The notes: generated by a model from the sequence alone, not told the origin. Counted from the stretch's first letter, positions 44,864 to 56,769 are shown. The stretch: 64,000 bases of DNA from Antedon mediterranea (GCF_964355755.1 NC_092670.1:8741201-8805200); one strand, 5' to 3'. Numbers and translations: made by a program.

Positions 44864-45279
44864 CGGCAGAACGTTGTGTTTCTCTGAGACTTCAGCACAA
44901 TGCGGCAATGCAAAAGACAGAAAAGTACAAAAGCCATGACACACATCATTATCTAACGTAGTGCTATTAATGACAACTACTACGGATTCTATTCTGCCTA
45001 CGGGATGGCTTGCGTCTTGTAAACCTGCAATGTGTTTTCTTGTAATTCTCTTCTCGATTAAGGTCTGCTCACCAATAATAAGTGAAGCCTAAATAACAAT
45101 ACGTAGTTATCGAACGAACTAAAGACAATAACCAATAATCAAACGTATAAAGAAAAAGAAACAGTGTCAACTATCCAATAATGTCTGACTATAAACGAAC
45201 AAGTAACTTAAATACTGCAGTAACTGCAGTGACGAGCCAACAAAAAAGGTAAATCATCAAATAACTAGACAAGATTTCA

Positions 45280-45470
45280 TGAGTATTCTGTAATACGAGC
45301 GTACGTATAATATAGGTCCAGTGTAACCTATGCTAGGCTTACAGTACATAATTATTACGTCAGAGATGAGTAAGGGGATTACCCTGATGTATTACTTTTA
45401 CATTGCCTTTCGTCGTTGAAACACGGTGCCTTATATGGGTAAAAGAAAATCACGTGACCTTACGATAGAT
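45280..45470 (+). mobile_element. SINE relic (central domain and tail)
   Basis: TATAGGTCCAGTGTA ... GATGAGTAAGGGGATTACCCTGATGTA ... CACGGTGCCTTATATGG parallels the SINE at 16489-16806 without the tRNA head. Confidence 0.65.
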
Positions 45471-45885
45471 GTCTAGAAAGTATTAACTAATTCACCTTTA
45501 ATTAGAAATACCTTCAAAATAGAAACTATTTATTAGTTCTTGTTCAAAATTACTATCGTATAGGCCTATACGTAAACGAAACAATTTGTATATCTATATT
45601 TAGGCCTACTTGAACTTGAAGTCCCACATGAATTTACGACAGGAACAATACATCTGAATCTGAACATCCAGTAGAACCTCAAACCTAGGAGACGTAGGCC
45701 AAGTCACAGTATTAAGGAATTATCACCCATAATAATACTGTTGTATCATGGGCATACATTATAATCACGGTGGTATTTGTTTGCAATACCGGCATGTAAT
45801 GTGACAAATTATTGAATCTCAACTGCTAATAATTTAAGTTTCAATATTAATCACTCTAGCCTATACAGTATTCATTACAGTAGAA

Positions 45886-46010
45886 CACTTCGTTTGGGAA
45901 ACCCCTATAAAGGGCAAGTCCGTAGCAAGAGGGAACTTTTTCATGGAAAAAAACAGAGATCCTCGGCGAAAGTGCTAGTAAGGGGAGGGGAAATGAATAC
46001 TACTGCAATT
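45886..46010. mobile_element. Fragment of the CAGTAGAACAC MITE family
   Basis: CAGTAGAACACTTCGTTTGGGAAACCCC matches the left end of the larger element at 59335, and the same GGGAACTTTTTCATGGAAA-type block follows. Confidence 0.6.
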
Positions 46011-47059
46011 TGAGGAGACACTTTAGTATTGGGGGATCGTCCCGATGGTCTGCCGTTAATAATAATAATAATTGTTGCCTCCGTTATTAACAGGCCTAAA
46101 TCGAATATTAGCTTATGAAATATACATTAAACTATTTTATTTTGACAAATATAATTAAACGTAATTTACGGTACCTGAATTAAAATGTCTTGTATTCTGT
46201 TCGTTTAGCAGTAGCGTAAAATATCATAATAATTGAAACATAGGCTAATCATGCTTCTTCCTTTTTTAACACGAAACATACCATGGACACAAATATTTAC
46301 CGTCGCCAAAACTACAGGCTTGGTACATACCATTGACGAACCTGTATGCAAATCACTTAATATGCAAAGCAATGCCGTGTTACAACATTATGGAAAAACA
46401 GTAATAATGTGTTCAATTGTAGACTTACTGTGATTTTGTAATTTAAATTAATCTAATGTTTGTGATTTGAAATTTGTATTGTTTGTATTGTGTGGTTTAA
46501 TAAATGCGCTTAATAATAGATTAATTAATTATCATAGGAAAATGATATGATAGATAACACGTATTTATAGACAATGTCACGTGTGTGATTCTGTATTTAG
46601 CCTATTCAACGGCTCTCAAACAAACCAACATTTAAAATAATACAGAGCACATGTGACGTATATTTAGTGCTGTATCAGAGATGTTTCTGTGATACTGGGC
46701 AAACAATGTCATTTCTATAAACATAATACATAGGCGGGAAACAAAAGGTATGATTGTTTATATTTAGGACTAAATGCGCTCTGTCTCCCTTTAATCAAAT
46801 AAAAACTATTCAACCTTATTTATACTGATGGAATAATTAATTTTGAAAGAGTATTATCTTCGATACACATGGGGAAAATTGTAAATAAATTCGAAGAAAA
46901 TAATGATGTAGGCATTGCATGAGCATAATGCAAACAGAATAACAAAGACAGCTACAAAATACATCGATTTACTCTGCATTATGATCGAGTACCATCAATC
47001 ACTCTAGACATTTCTTCCTAAAAAGTCAACGACAGATACGAATTAATTACAGTAGATAA

Positions 47060-47530
47060 ATATGACGTTATGTAAACTTGATTTTGACCTTGGAGGCTGT
47101 AGCGAACGACTTAACACATCCATCCCTAGATATTCATGTGATGTATGTTTGAGAGAGGCCTAAACTGACATTGTATACACTCTATTATGAAAAGCGCCGA
47201 AGAGGAAACAGACGTATGAAGTTGATTTTGCCTTGGCTGTTTAGTTATAGAAAATGACTTAGGGCTTCCATATCCCTCTTTAGATATTCATCACTTTGTA
47301 GAGGCCTAGACTGACACAGGCCTACTCTATATTATTTTTAAAAAGTTAGGCCGAAAAATATTTACTGTAAGTTATGCAGTTCGTATCGTATTCAATAATA
47401 TGACATTACGAAAAGGTGATTTTGACTTTGAATGATGTAGAAAATGTCTTAGAACCGTAGAACATCCCTCATTAGATATTCATGTTCAAATCGAGTTCTA
47501 AAACTGACACTACTCTCATATTTTGAAAGA
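47060..47530. repeat. Three degenerate tandem copies of a ~165-bp unit
   Basis: Shared blocks TGATTTTGACCTTGG..TGTAG.AAATGACTTA, CATCCCTC.TTAGATATTCAT and CTAAACTGACA recur three times at roughly 150-190-bp spacing. Divergence is high. Confidence 0.6.
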
Positions 47531-47999
47531 TATAATGTGTTATTGCCGTCGGCTCTTTCACTGTAATGTTATCAGTAACAGATCAATTAAGGTACCAGTT
47601 GTTTTAGTTTGTTGAACTAACACTAGTAACAGCATATCACTAGGCCTATATAACATTTTATTTGAAAGCGTTTTCCAAATCTATTGATTTTTTAATTTCA
47701 ATCAAGAAAATCAAATGCAGTTAATTACTTGTTTTATAAAAGAAGTACATAGAAGTAGTGACATAATAACATAACTGAAAGTGATAATTGGAGAAGTGGG
47801 AGCAGCGTGTTCCAAGAGGATTGTACCACGCCATCTCAGTTCTCGAATCAGAATTTATTTTTAGTATTTCAAGTATTCAATCATCATAGTGCCCTCATCA
47901 TCATTATTCAATACAATATAAAAAATTCCTTTATTGTCCAATAGATTTTGAAATGACATTATCTCATATATTTGAAAACTCATTCCGACTGAGCCAGTC

Positions 48000-48250
48000 C
48001 GTGCAGATCCCATAGAAAGTCCATATCAAATCTCATTATTAGTCCGTATCGGATCATCCCATTAAAAGTCCGTATCGGTTTCTATTACAAGTCCATATCA
48101 AATCTCATTTCTAGTCCTATCGGATCCCATTAAGAGTCCGTATCGGATCCCATTAAGAGTCCGTATCGGATCCCATTACAAGTCCATATCAAATCTCATT
48201 ACTAGTCTGTATCGGATCCCGATATCGGGGGCCCATTACAAGTCCGTATC
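48000..48250. repeat. Short tandem repeat, about 22 bp (AGTCCGTATCGGATCCCATTA)
   Basis: About eleven degenerate units alternate between AGTCCGTATCGGATCCCATTA and AGTCCATATCAAATCTCATTA. Adjacent units are near identical at 48125-48170. Confidence 0.9.
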
Positions 48251-48748
48251 TTTACAGGTACTTATTCCATTACACCTAAACTAGTCAATACACTCATCAA
48301 TATAACATAAGATTACCTAGGCCTAATCTTCCATGTGGTAGCAATAAATATGCATTTCGTGTGTGTTGGATGCTTAAATTTTGTTCGACTTTCTAGTATA
48401 GTGTATACAATAATATTGCACAACAATGAAAATGCGCATTCTACCAAATGTAGCCTAGACCTAATACTGTAGATGATAACGACGGCTTTCTCATTTTTAT
48501 AGAACTATTATTAGGTCTACTATAACCAAGACAATTGTCGCAGCCAGACATAAAATCAAAAGACTGTCACGAGTTCCTATACTTGACAAGGCTGTCGGTT
48601 GCCTTGCTACTGTATAACATGGTACCTACAAGTGCTATTATGATGCTACAATGATCAGAATAACTATTATGAAAATTATTATTATTATTTTGTTTTAAGA
48701 CGACTGTGATCCACATGAGATGATTTTTAAATGGTTAATGTTTTTTAG

Positions 48749-48888
48749 GTGACACTATGTAGGCCGGAGGAACCAAAACCTTGTGCATCAACCTTTAGCA
48801 ATGAATTGACTTACGCTTTGTCAAATCCAAGGGCCACTGAGTCGTCAATAAACAAATGGGAAGAACTTATAGTTAGCACATGCGAAGG
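48749..48888 (+). CDS. Mucin-like membrane glycoprotein, exon 3
   Basis: Acceptor ATGTTTTTTAG, 140 nt, donor AGG|GTAAGT. It starts in phase 0 (so it is compatible with exon 1 directly or via exon 2) and ends with two bases that join the G opening exon 4. It encodes 46 residues with cysteines at protein positions 43, 51 and 84 (counting with exon 2), starting VTLCRPEEPKPC. The composition is clearly protein-like, whereas the surrounding intron is AT-rich. No family recognised. Confidence 0.75.
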
Positions 48889-49622
48889 GTAAGTTATTTT
48901 TGTTTTCGTTCGCTATAGTAACAATTCTGAGATAACAGATAATTGATAATGCTAGAATCATATTTGTATACCTCCATGCTAGAACGATGGATAATTGCCC
49001 GTGGCGCTGTCGTCTTAGATGTTACACTAGATGTACAGACTCACGTCATGTCAGTGCAGCCAGCCAAAAATGCGCTCTCTCCCCTGTGCGTGCGTGAACT
49101 ACTACGGCGTAACCCCCTACTCGTGGCGCTTCGACTTACCGTAAGATTGGCTGCACTGACGTGACGACGTGAGCCTAAGGTAAGAAGGCTTTCTCCCCTG
49201 TGCGTGAACTACTACGGCGTAACCCCCTACTCGTGGCGCTTTGACTTATCGTAAGATTGGCTGCACTGACGTGACGACGTGAGCCTAAGGTAAGAAGGCT
49301 TTCTCCCCTGTGCGTGAACTACTACGGCGTAACCCCCTACTCGTGGCGCTTCGACTTACCTTAAGATTGGCTGCACTGACGTGACGACGTGAGCCTAAGG
49401 TAAGAAGGCTTTCTCCCCTGTTCGTGAACTACTACGGCGTAACCCCAGCCCCCCTCCCCCCCCCCTCGCCACTCGTGGCGCTTTGACTTACCGTAAGATT
49501 GGCTGCACTGACGTGACGACGTGAGCCTAAGGTAAGAAGGCTTTCTCCCCTGTGCGTGAACTACTACGGGGTAACTTCTTCTCGTATATAGCCTGTGTTA
49601 TTATGATTTATTTTTCTTACAG
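48889..49622 (+). other. Intron 3 of the glycoprotein gene (734 bp)
   Basis: Almost filled by the 110-bp repeat array (49070-49600). The acceptor is TTTTTCTTACAG. Confidence 0.7.
49070..49600. repeat. 110-bp tandem repeat, about 5 units, inside intron 3
   Basis: CTTTCTCCCCTG recurs at 49189, 49299 and 49409, then at 49541 after a 22-bp C-rich insertion. Each unit has CGTAAGATTGGCTGCACTGAC and CCTAAGGTAAGAAGG. Just upstream (about 49030-49057) is an inverted partner of the GGCTGCACTGACGTGACG segment, so the array probably grew inside a MITE. The units are far more GC-rich than the surroundings. Confidence 0.9.
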
Positions 49623-50160
49623 GGACGACAAGTCTAAGACGATAACAAACTGTGGACCCCTAATGAGAGAAATAGGATATAACATATCCGAAGAAGACGC
49701 AAACATTAATACATTATTTTCCGAATGTAAATTTAATATATTAGTTATACGAGCAGTTGAACATCCCACCCCAACCCCAACGCCTTTACCAACAAATGCA
49801 ATACTACCAACAAATGCAACACTACCAACAAACGCAACACTACCAACTAATAAAACACTCCCAACTAATGCAACACTACCAACTAATGCAACACTACCAA
49901 CTAATGCAACATTACCAACTAATAAAACATTACCAAGCCAAACAACAGATTCATCAAAACCAAACATACAAAACTCGAATATAAATGAAAATAGAACTAT
50001 TCTATTCTACCTTCAATTTATAGTTATTCCTATAGCTCTAGTTCTACTAATTCTGATAATTTACTATCTCTACAAAATTGAATATGCAAATAAAAACGTC
50101 AAATTTTATTGCGTAAGTGAGCAGTTTGAATCTGCGTACGAAATAAACCAATTAATATGA
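49623..50160 (+). CDS. Mucin-like single-pass membrane glycoprotein, exon 4 (terminal)
   Basis: With exons at 33697-33765, 42519-42566 and 48749-48888, this completes a 264-residue protein. Signal peptide 1-23. Ectodomain 24-134 with six cysteines (27, 43, 51, 84, 96, 121) and a sequon at N106. A PTPTP hinge (about 134-140) leads to a stalk of eight LPTN(A/K)(T/I) hexapeptides plus one decayed (141-194), whose NAT/NKT triplets are seven N-glycosylation sequons. A further sequon is at N209. Then comes a transmembrane helix (about 212-236), and a 28-residue cytosolic tail with KIEY and YEI tyrosines. This is a type I surface glycoprotein; length and cysteine spacing do not match a family I know. 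Receptor, adhesion or mucin roles are all possible. The 18-bp coding repeat is likely length-polymorphic. An ORF scan alone would misplace the start upstream of the acceptor at 49621. Confidence 0.8.
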
Positions 50161-50596
50161 ATTACAGTGCATGATTATGTTGTCCAACATCATCACCGAA
50201 GATATTCTATTCCTAGCGCATGTTTGTGTTATAAAGCATTTCTAAATATAAGCTAGGTCAGAGGGAATGCGGGGATGGGGAGGTTGGATCCTATTTCTTA
50301 CGGATCCTTAAGGGATTTAGATATATTCAGTTAAATATATACCGATACTCATACTGAATGAATGAAATGTCTATGATATCTTTTCAGTCATGAGTAAATG
50401 CATTTGAGTTTATTATAATTTATATCGTTTCACCATGTTACGCTTCTAGTAGGCCTAGTATTATATAAAACATTTATGTATTTTAACAGTTATTTTAAAT
50501 CAAATTATAAATTTTCAAGTATTAATTAGATAAAAGTATATTTATGTTTGTTTTTATTAAGTTATAATATCAATTACAATACTGTAAATTAGAAGT
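50161..50596. other. 3' flank of the glycoprotein gene
   Basis: AT-rich, with no canonical AATAAA immediately after the stop that I can single out; the true 3' end is not defined. Confidence 0.4.
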
Positions 50597-50601
50597 AGTA
50601 C

Positions 50602-53600
50602 AGGCTATATGTGACATTTATCCTATGTAACCTTGAAAAAATTCTAATAAAAGGTCTTTTGGTATTTTCTTGTAGCTTTAGGTGTGAATAAATACCAAAA
50701 CATTTTTGCAGCCTTCTAGTTGCTGCGTTAGGGAGATATTGAGGGTCAAAGGTCAGTGACCTTTTTGTGGCATTTGATGGCTCATAACTCCTCAACTCCT
50801 GGGTTTAAAAAGACAAATGTTGTGCCTACATCTATGTTTTAGTGGTCAAACAACAAAATAAAGTTTTTGCAAATTTCGGGTTACTTGTGCCATTGGTCAG
50901 ATAGTCGGGTCAAAGGTCATTGACCTTTATTCATTAATAACTACTACTAGTCTAGGACCTTGGTAAGATTTGTATGCATTTAATTTAGGAGAGAATATCT
51001 CAACTGTTATAGGATAATTAGACCCCAAGGAACAACATGGGATATGTGCCAAATTCATTATCTGGGGCGAACATGCCCAAAATCGGGGTCAAAGGTTAGA
51101 AATGTGTGGTTCTTATATCTCGACAACCACTTGTCATACAGATTTGCTTTTGGTGTCAAATTGTTCAGAATATACATATTTATATTCAGTCTAACACAAC
51201 TTTTACCCCAAAAAATGACCGGAAATGCTTTTACTGACCTTTGACCAAAAAATGACCAAAAAAACACATTTTCGGGTTAAATTATTCCATAAAATGTCAA
51301 TGGACATACTGTATGGTATAAAATGAAAGCATATACAATATGCTACCCATTGCTACCCAACTTGTATTAAACATTTTTAATTAGGAATATAACTTTATGG
51401 AATGTGCATAATTGACTTCAGTATTTAGAATTATTATTAATTTATCTTTATCAACTGGTACGACCTGTCCTGTTGATTTGAAGTTGGGTCTAGTTACACT
51501 TATTTTAAAGACGCCTTCACATACTTGCATGGCAAATTTTCGATCTATTTCTAATGTCGCTTTCTTATCTAAGATCCTTGAGAAATGCATTGCTTTAGAT
51601 CTCATACATTTTCTTGACGACAATAATCTGTTCGACCCTCTTCAACCAGCACCACAGTACAGAGTCAGCCATTCTCAAGGTGCATAATGATATTATTTTA
51701 GCTCTGGATAAAGGTAATTGTCTTTTTTCTGTGTACCTCGACCTGTCGGCAGCTTCTGATACCATGAACTATTCCATTATTATTGCAAGACTCTCGTCTA
51801 TTGGTATCCGTGGATCTGCTCTAAATTAGTTCAAGTCATATTTGTCTTCTAGGAAGCAGCAGGTCCAGATTGGTAATGTCAAATCCACCTCTATCGACCT
51901 GAAATGTGGTGTTCCTCAAGGATCAATACTGGGTCCAGTATTGTTTTTAGTTTACACCTCGCCCATGAGTGATATCATTAAGAGACATTGTGTCCAATAT
52001 CATGTGTACGCAGATGATACATCAGCTTTAATTCAGCAGAGTTTAATGAGGCGAAGTCGGTTATCGAAGCTTGTGTTGTTGATGTTCAGGATTGGCTAAC
52101 TAAAAACATGCTCTTTTTAACCCTGGTAAAACAGAAATCTTATTTATTCATTCAAAACACTTCAAGAAATTGGCCATTGCTAGAAACATCAATCACATCA
52201 TCATTGGAGGTTAGATATATCGGAGTTGTATTTGACTCAGCAATGATTATGTCCAGACATATCAACAACATTAGTAAATCTGATACCTACCACCTTCGTA
52301 ACATAAGATCAATTCGCAAATCCTTAACCCACTCCTCGCTTATTAAACTTGTCCATGCACTAATAACATCACGGTTAGACTACTGCAATGCCATTTTGTT
52401 TGGTCTACCAAATAAAGAACTTAATAAACTACAACTAATTCTTTTCTTTTTTTATACCAAATATTTCATTACAACGCTAGAATTATTTCACCCAAAATAA
52501 ACTTACATTAATTTATACTCATTTTTGTCTAAATTTAATAAAATATATGCATATTTTCCAAAAATAACATCACATAATTAAATACAAGTTAGGTAGCATA
52601 TTGTATGTGCTTTCCTTTGATACCAAATATGTCTTTTCAAACATTTGAATTATTTAATATCATAAATAAACCAAAATAAATTATCTGGTAATGTATACCC
52701 ATTTTTGTCAAAAAGCAATAAAATATGCACATTTTTCACCAAAGTAGCATCATAATTACAGATTTGTATTACAAGTTGGATAGCAATGGATAGAATATTG
52801 TATGGGCTTTTATTTGATACCAAATAGTTCTTCCAAACACTTATTTAAAATTATTTAACATTATATAAATAAGCACAACAATTACGCTACTAAATATTCA
52901 TTTTTTGTATAAAAGTAATCAAATTAGGCACATTTTCCATAAGATTAGATTCCTAATTAAAAAATGTTCAATACAAGTTGGGTAGCAATGGGTAGCATAT
53001 TGTATATGCTTTCATTTGATACCATACAGTGTGTCCATTGACATTTTAAATAATAATTTAACCCGAAAATGTGTTTTTTGGTCAAAGGTCAGTAAAAGCA
53101 TTTCCGGTCATTTTTTTGGGTAAAAGTTGTGTTAGACCGAATATAAATATGTATATTCTGAACAATTTGACACCAAAAGCAAATCTGTATGACAAGTGGT
53201 TGTCGAGATATAAGAACCACACATTTCTAACCCTTGACCCCGATTTTGGGCATTTTAGCCCCAGATAACAAATTTGACACATATCCCATATTGTTCCTTG
53301 GGGTCAAATTATCCTATATTCTCTCCTAAATTGAATGCATACAAATCTTACCCAGGTCCTACACTAGCAGTAGTTATTAATGAATAAAGGTCAATGACCT
53401 TTGACCCGACTATCTGACCAATGGCACAAGTAACCCGAAATTTGCAAAAACTTTATTTTGTTGTTTGACCACTAAAACATAGATGTAGAAACCACATTTG
53501 TCTTTTTAAACCCAGGAGTTGAGGAGTTATGAGCCATCAAATGCCACAAAAAGGTCACTGACCTTTGACCCTCAATATCTCACTAACGCAGCAACTAGAA

Positions 53601-53704
53601 GGCTGCAAAATTTTTTTGGTAATTATTGACACCTAAAGCTACAAGAAAATACCAAAAGACCTTTTATTAGAATTTTTTCAAGGTCAAACCATATATAGCC
53701 TCTA
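50602..53704. mobile_element. Large inverted repeat element, arms about 0.8 kb
   Basis: 50602-51414 is the near-exact complement of 52924-53704. Shared landmarks include AATTCTAATAAAAGGTCTTTTGG, GGGTCAAAGGTCA and AATTAGGAATATAA. The 1.5 kb between the arms holds a truncated LINE (51411-52460) and 52461-52923, which has two or three diverged direct copies of the inner arm (ACAAGTTGG.TAGCA..GGTAGCATATTGTATG). Arm length and lack of any transposase suggest a nonautonomous foldback element or the remnant of a larger transposon. No target duplication was identified. Confidence 0.85.
51411..52460 (+). pseudogene. Truncated CR1-like LINE reverse transcriptase inside the inverted repeat
   Basis: It begins in mid-RT (NLSLSTGTTCPVDLKLG) and keeps [40 protein letters not shown] (about 51910-51950), the catalytic YADDTS (about 52008), VRYIGVVFDS and RLDYCNAILFGL. 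Stops and frameshifts lie around 51650, 51826 and 52040. Both ends are missing. The order matches CR1/jockey-group RTs, and the sequence differs clearly from the LINE at 24.8-29.5 kb. Confidence 0.85.
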
Positions 53705-53928
53705 CTAAAGAGCAATATTATTATTTATTTATAGTAAACAAAAGATTACTGCAAGAACTTAGAGAAAACCTGCAGTAGATACGGGTCTTTTAGTTATTAG
53801 AGAGTACGTGTATTTGATTGGTTATTGATGAATCATTGTATATGAATAATAACAGGGCATTCAATGTAAATATAATTTTTATCAAAACGGATATGCATTT
53901 CAGACCTAGAGTAGGCCTAGTGGGATAA

Positions 53929-54132
53929 TTTGGTTCCCACTGTAGAAGAACAATCCAGTCGCAACGCAATGGTACAACGTCGTCGAAAGAAAAAATAGAA
54001 TCGTCATTTTTATTGCAACGCACGTAGTTAAGTTCGTTCCCACTTGTGAAACACAATGTAATGTTTTTACGTCACATTGCGTCATCAATATGTTGCGTCA
54101 GTGTTCTTACATTCCTAGTGGGAACCAAGCTT
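53929..54132. mobile_element. MITE family C copy
   Basis: TTGGTTCCCAC at the left and CTAGTGGGAACCAAGC at the right, with interior CGCAACGCA and TGCGTCA motifs characteristic of the family. Confidence 0.75.
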
Positions 54133-54596
54133 TACTGATGATTGAACGAATACTACGCTACGTTGTTTAATTCACATGTGACGTATTTTAATTATTTTGT
54201 TCCAAACGTTTGTTACCGGGATAATAAGGCCAGACAATGAGTATGTATCATTGTATGTGTTTTTCTAGGCCCGACTAAGCCGAATTTATTTATATATCTT
54301 AAGAGATTTTATAAGTAAACCGACATAAAAATTATTTAACTATTGTGCGAATAGCAAACTAATAAATTGCTTTATTTATTTTTATTTTATAAAGTTTACA
54401 TTTCCGTAGTTGATGTGTTATTAAGGCTGAATTTAGCTTGTTGTTATTATATACTATCTGTTAATTAGTAAAATATTAAGGCTGTACTATTTTGAGCAGA
54501 ACACCAGGACCCAACCAAATATCCAGGAGGTGTCCCCCTGGAGTAAGGGTTGTATGTAGTGTTAAAACATAATACTGTATATTGTGCCTTGTATGC

Positions 54597-54706
54597 AAAA
54601 GGCCGTAGACGCGAATTGACCAATCACAAGCGATAGTTAGAATAATCCATCGCTTGTGATTGGCCAAATCACTTGCGTTGCATTGCGTCGTAGTGAGAAC
54701 CAAGGG
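54597..54706. mobile_element. MITE family C, right part of a second copy
   Basis: CAATCACAAGCGAT ... ATCGCTTGTGATTGG ... TTGCGTTGCATTGCGTCGTAGTGAGAACCAAGG. The left terminus is missing. Confidence 0.7.
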
Positions 54707-54710
54707 TTAA

Positions 54711-54889
54711 AGCTTGGTTCCCACTAGAACGTAACACAAGGACGTAAACGCAACGCAAGCGTTTTAACCAATGACAAGCGAAGTTATAGACAGTTAGCAA
54801 TCACAAGCGAATAAGCCATCGCTTGTGATTGGTCAATTCACTTGCGTTGCGTTACGTCCTTGTGTTGCGTCGCTAGTGGGAACCACGTT
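54711..54889. mobile_element. MITE family C, full copy
   Basis: The terminal repeats TTGGTTCCCACTAG...AACGTAACACAAGGACGTAA and complement are well preserved (about 40 bp). The inner palindrome is ATCACAAGCGA ... TCGCTTGTGAT. Its 179 bp lie directly beside the partial copy. Confidence 0.85.
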
Positions 54890-56760
54890 TAATAGGGAGT
54901 GTCCCATGGATAAGCATGTCCCAACTGAGGGGTTCTGCTGTATGTTATAGGGTTATTGACAGTGTTACAGATGCCTTTTTTGTTGTTTTGTGTGTGAACA
55001 ATAAATACATTGCCAGCATTAGCCTATATTAAATATTCTTCTCATTCTAATTGATAAAGTACCTATTTTTGTTCATTTAAATGTGTTTATATGTTCTCAA
55101 ACGTTTTATATTATGTTTAAAGAAATTCGAGAAAATCCGACTACCAAAGAAAAGCAGCTTGCTGTAGTTCATAATGTCATCTGCTCCGGATGTTATAGAA
55201 ACATGAACAACAAGAGAAAACTAAGGCTGAGCTCCAAAATTGAAAAACAAAAAAATTAGCCCCATTGTTGACATTTTCCATTTCGAATACCAAACTAAAG
55301 TGTGGCCAAACACGATAGATTCAATTTGGTAAAGATCCGTCTTTGATCAGTCAATTTGGTTTGATCCACCAATGTCAACCGTTATCGTTTGACGCGTTCT
55401 TTCATTTTTGTGATCCTTAAATTTCAATATGAGACTACTCACTCTTCACTGTGTTCTCCTGTTCTGACTTTGGAAACGCGAGGACGTTAACAGTTTTTAT
55501 CTGAAGCGTTCTTTGAGTTTGTGATTATGTTCTTCCAGCTTCGATACTCGTGTAATTGAGACTCTTTTTCCAGTTTGTGATTTTCGAAACGCGCCAATAT
55601 TATCATTTGTTTACGCATTATTTTTTTTTCTCATACACAATACAAAAGAAGACATTATTTTGTAAAGCTAGAAGGGCCCTAATGGCGTTTTATTGCACCA
55701 AGAGTCTATCGGAATCTAGTGTTGAATACAACATTGTGTTTATCTAGAATACTTAAACACTAAATATACATGTATACTGCCAACTACGGCAATGCAACTC
55801 TCCAATCTCTCAAAGCTTACAGTAACTCACTATCGTGAGCGTCTTTTTTTTTAGTATGAAGTTTTGATTATACAGTGACTTGATTTTCTAACCAGTGAAA
55901 TTGTACAAATAAATCGCTTTAGACACGCGGTCGGTATAGAAGTCCATTTATATAATACTAAATACATTATGAATAATAAGTGGAAATATATTCTTTAAAA
56001 GTGCTTAGATCTAATATAATATACATAAAATTATCTTTTCAATGGGATTGAATTACTACAGCCGCTTTGAAAACTAAATAAAGCACACGACTTCTTGCCT
56101 CTGTAGAGAGGGAGCACTTTATTAGATAGATTTAAAATAACTTTAAACGCAAGGAGCAACCAAATTTAGCAGAGACACACGAGTGACGAAAAATGTCACG
56201 CGCGCGTACAAACCTGATTATGTACTTTTGTACGCCGCAAATGTCAACGTGTGTCTTCCGTTTATGGCAATCACGAATAGTAACAAATAAATTAATAAAC
56301 CGTACAACAAACATGAGAATAGGTGTATTTGAAGTGTGTTGAGTTCGAATATAATTTACCAACTAAATAAACTTTACACACGAACATAAAAGATATCATG
56401 AGGCAATATAATAATAGGATAATTGAAAAAATTAGCAGCGACCGACACAACGACCGATTGTGATCTAGAAAATAAAATTCAGCTTAAGATTATATGATAC
56501 AAACTGGTCTGCTTTCCTATCTATCAAAGTTGCGTATTTTCAAGACTTTACAAATTGCCAAAATATTTGTTAAAAAAACATTTTTATAATAGTGATAAAT
56601 TCTAATCTATACAGCTAGCTCGAGACACATCCTTTTGTTCAACCAGCCATTTGGTGGTTCTAAGCGGATTGGTCCCTATTTATAAAATTAATTACTTTTT
56701 ATAACTATTCACTTTTTAATCAGCGGGATCTCAGATATGGAAATGTCTCGAACTACAGTA
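54890..56760. other. Intergenic, no gene supported
   Basis: It contains a 48-codon ATG ORF at 55113-55259 with a CxxC pair but no recognisable family, and no further structure. Confidence 0.4.
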
Positions 56761-56769
56761 GATGGGCAC

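Larger units (their letters stand above)
42567..48748 (+). other. Intron 2 of the glycoprotein gene (6.2 kb)
   Basis: It holds MITEs of families A and B, a SINE relic, a hAT-like MITE fragment and two tandem-repeat zones, listed separately. 43960-44700 and 46020-47060 show nothing I can support. Confidence 0.5.

Noticed and set aside
48943-49164. 73-codon plus-strand ORF
   Set aside because: It overlaps the first unit of the GC-rich intronic 110-bp array and its inverted partner; coding potential is a composition effect.
49617-49967. 116-codon minus-strand ORF rich in VGSVALVG
   Set aside because: Antisense shadow of the 18-bp coding repeat in exon 4 of the glycoprotein gene.
55113-55259. 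48-codon ORF with a CxxC pair (VICSGCYRN)
   Set aside because: Too short and without an identifiable family; two cysteines alone are not evidence. Possibly a transposase scrap.
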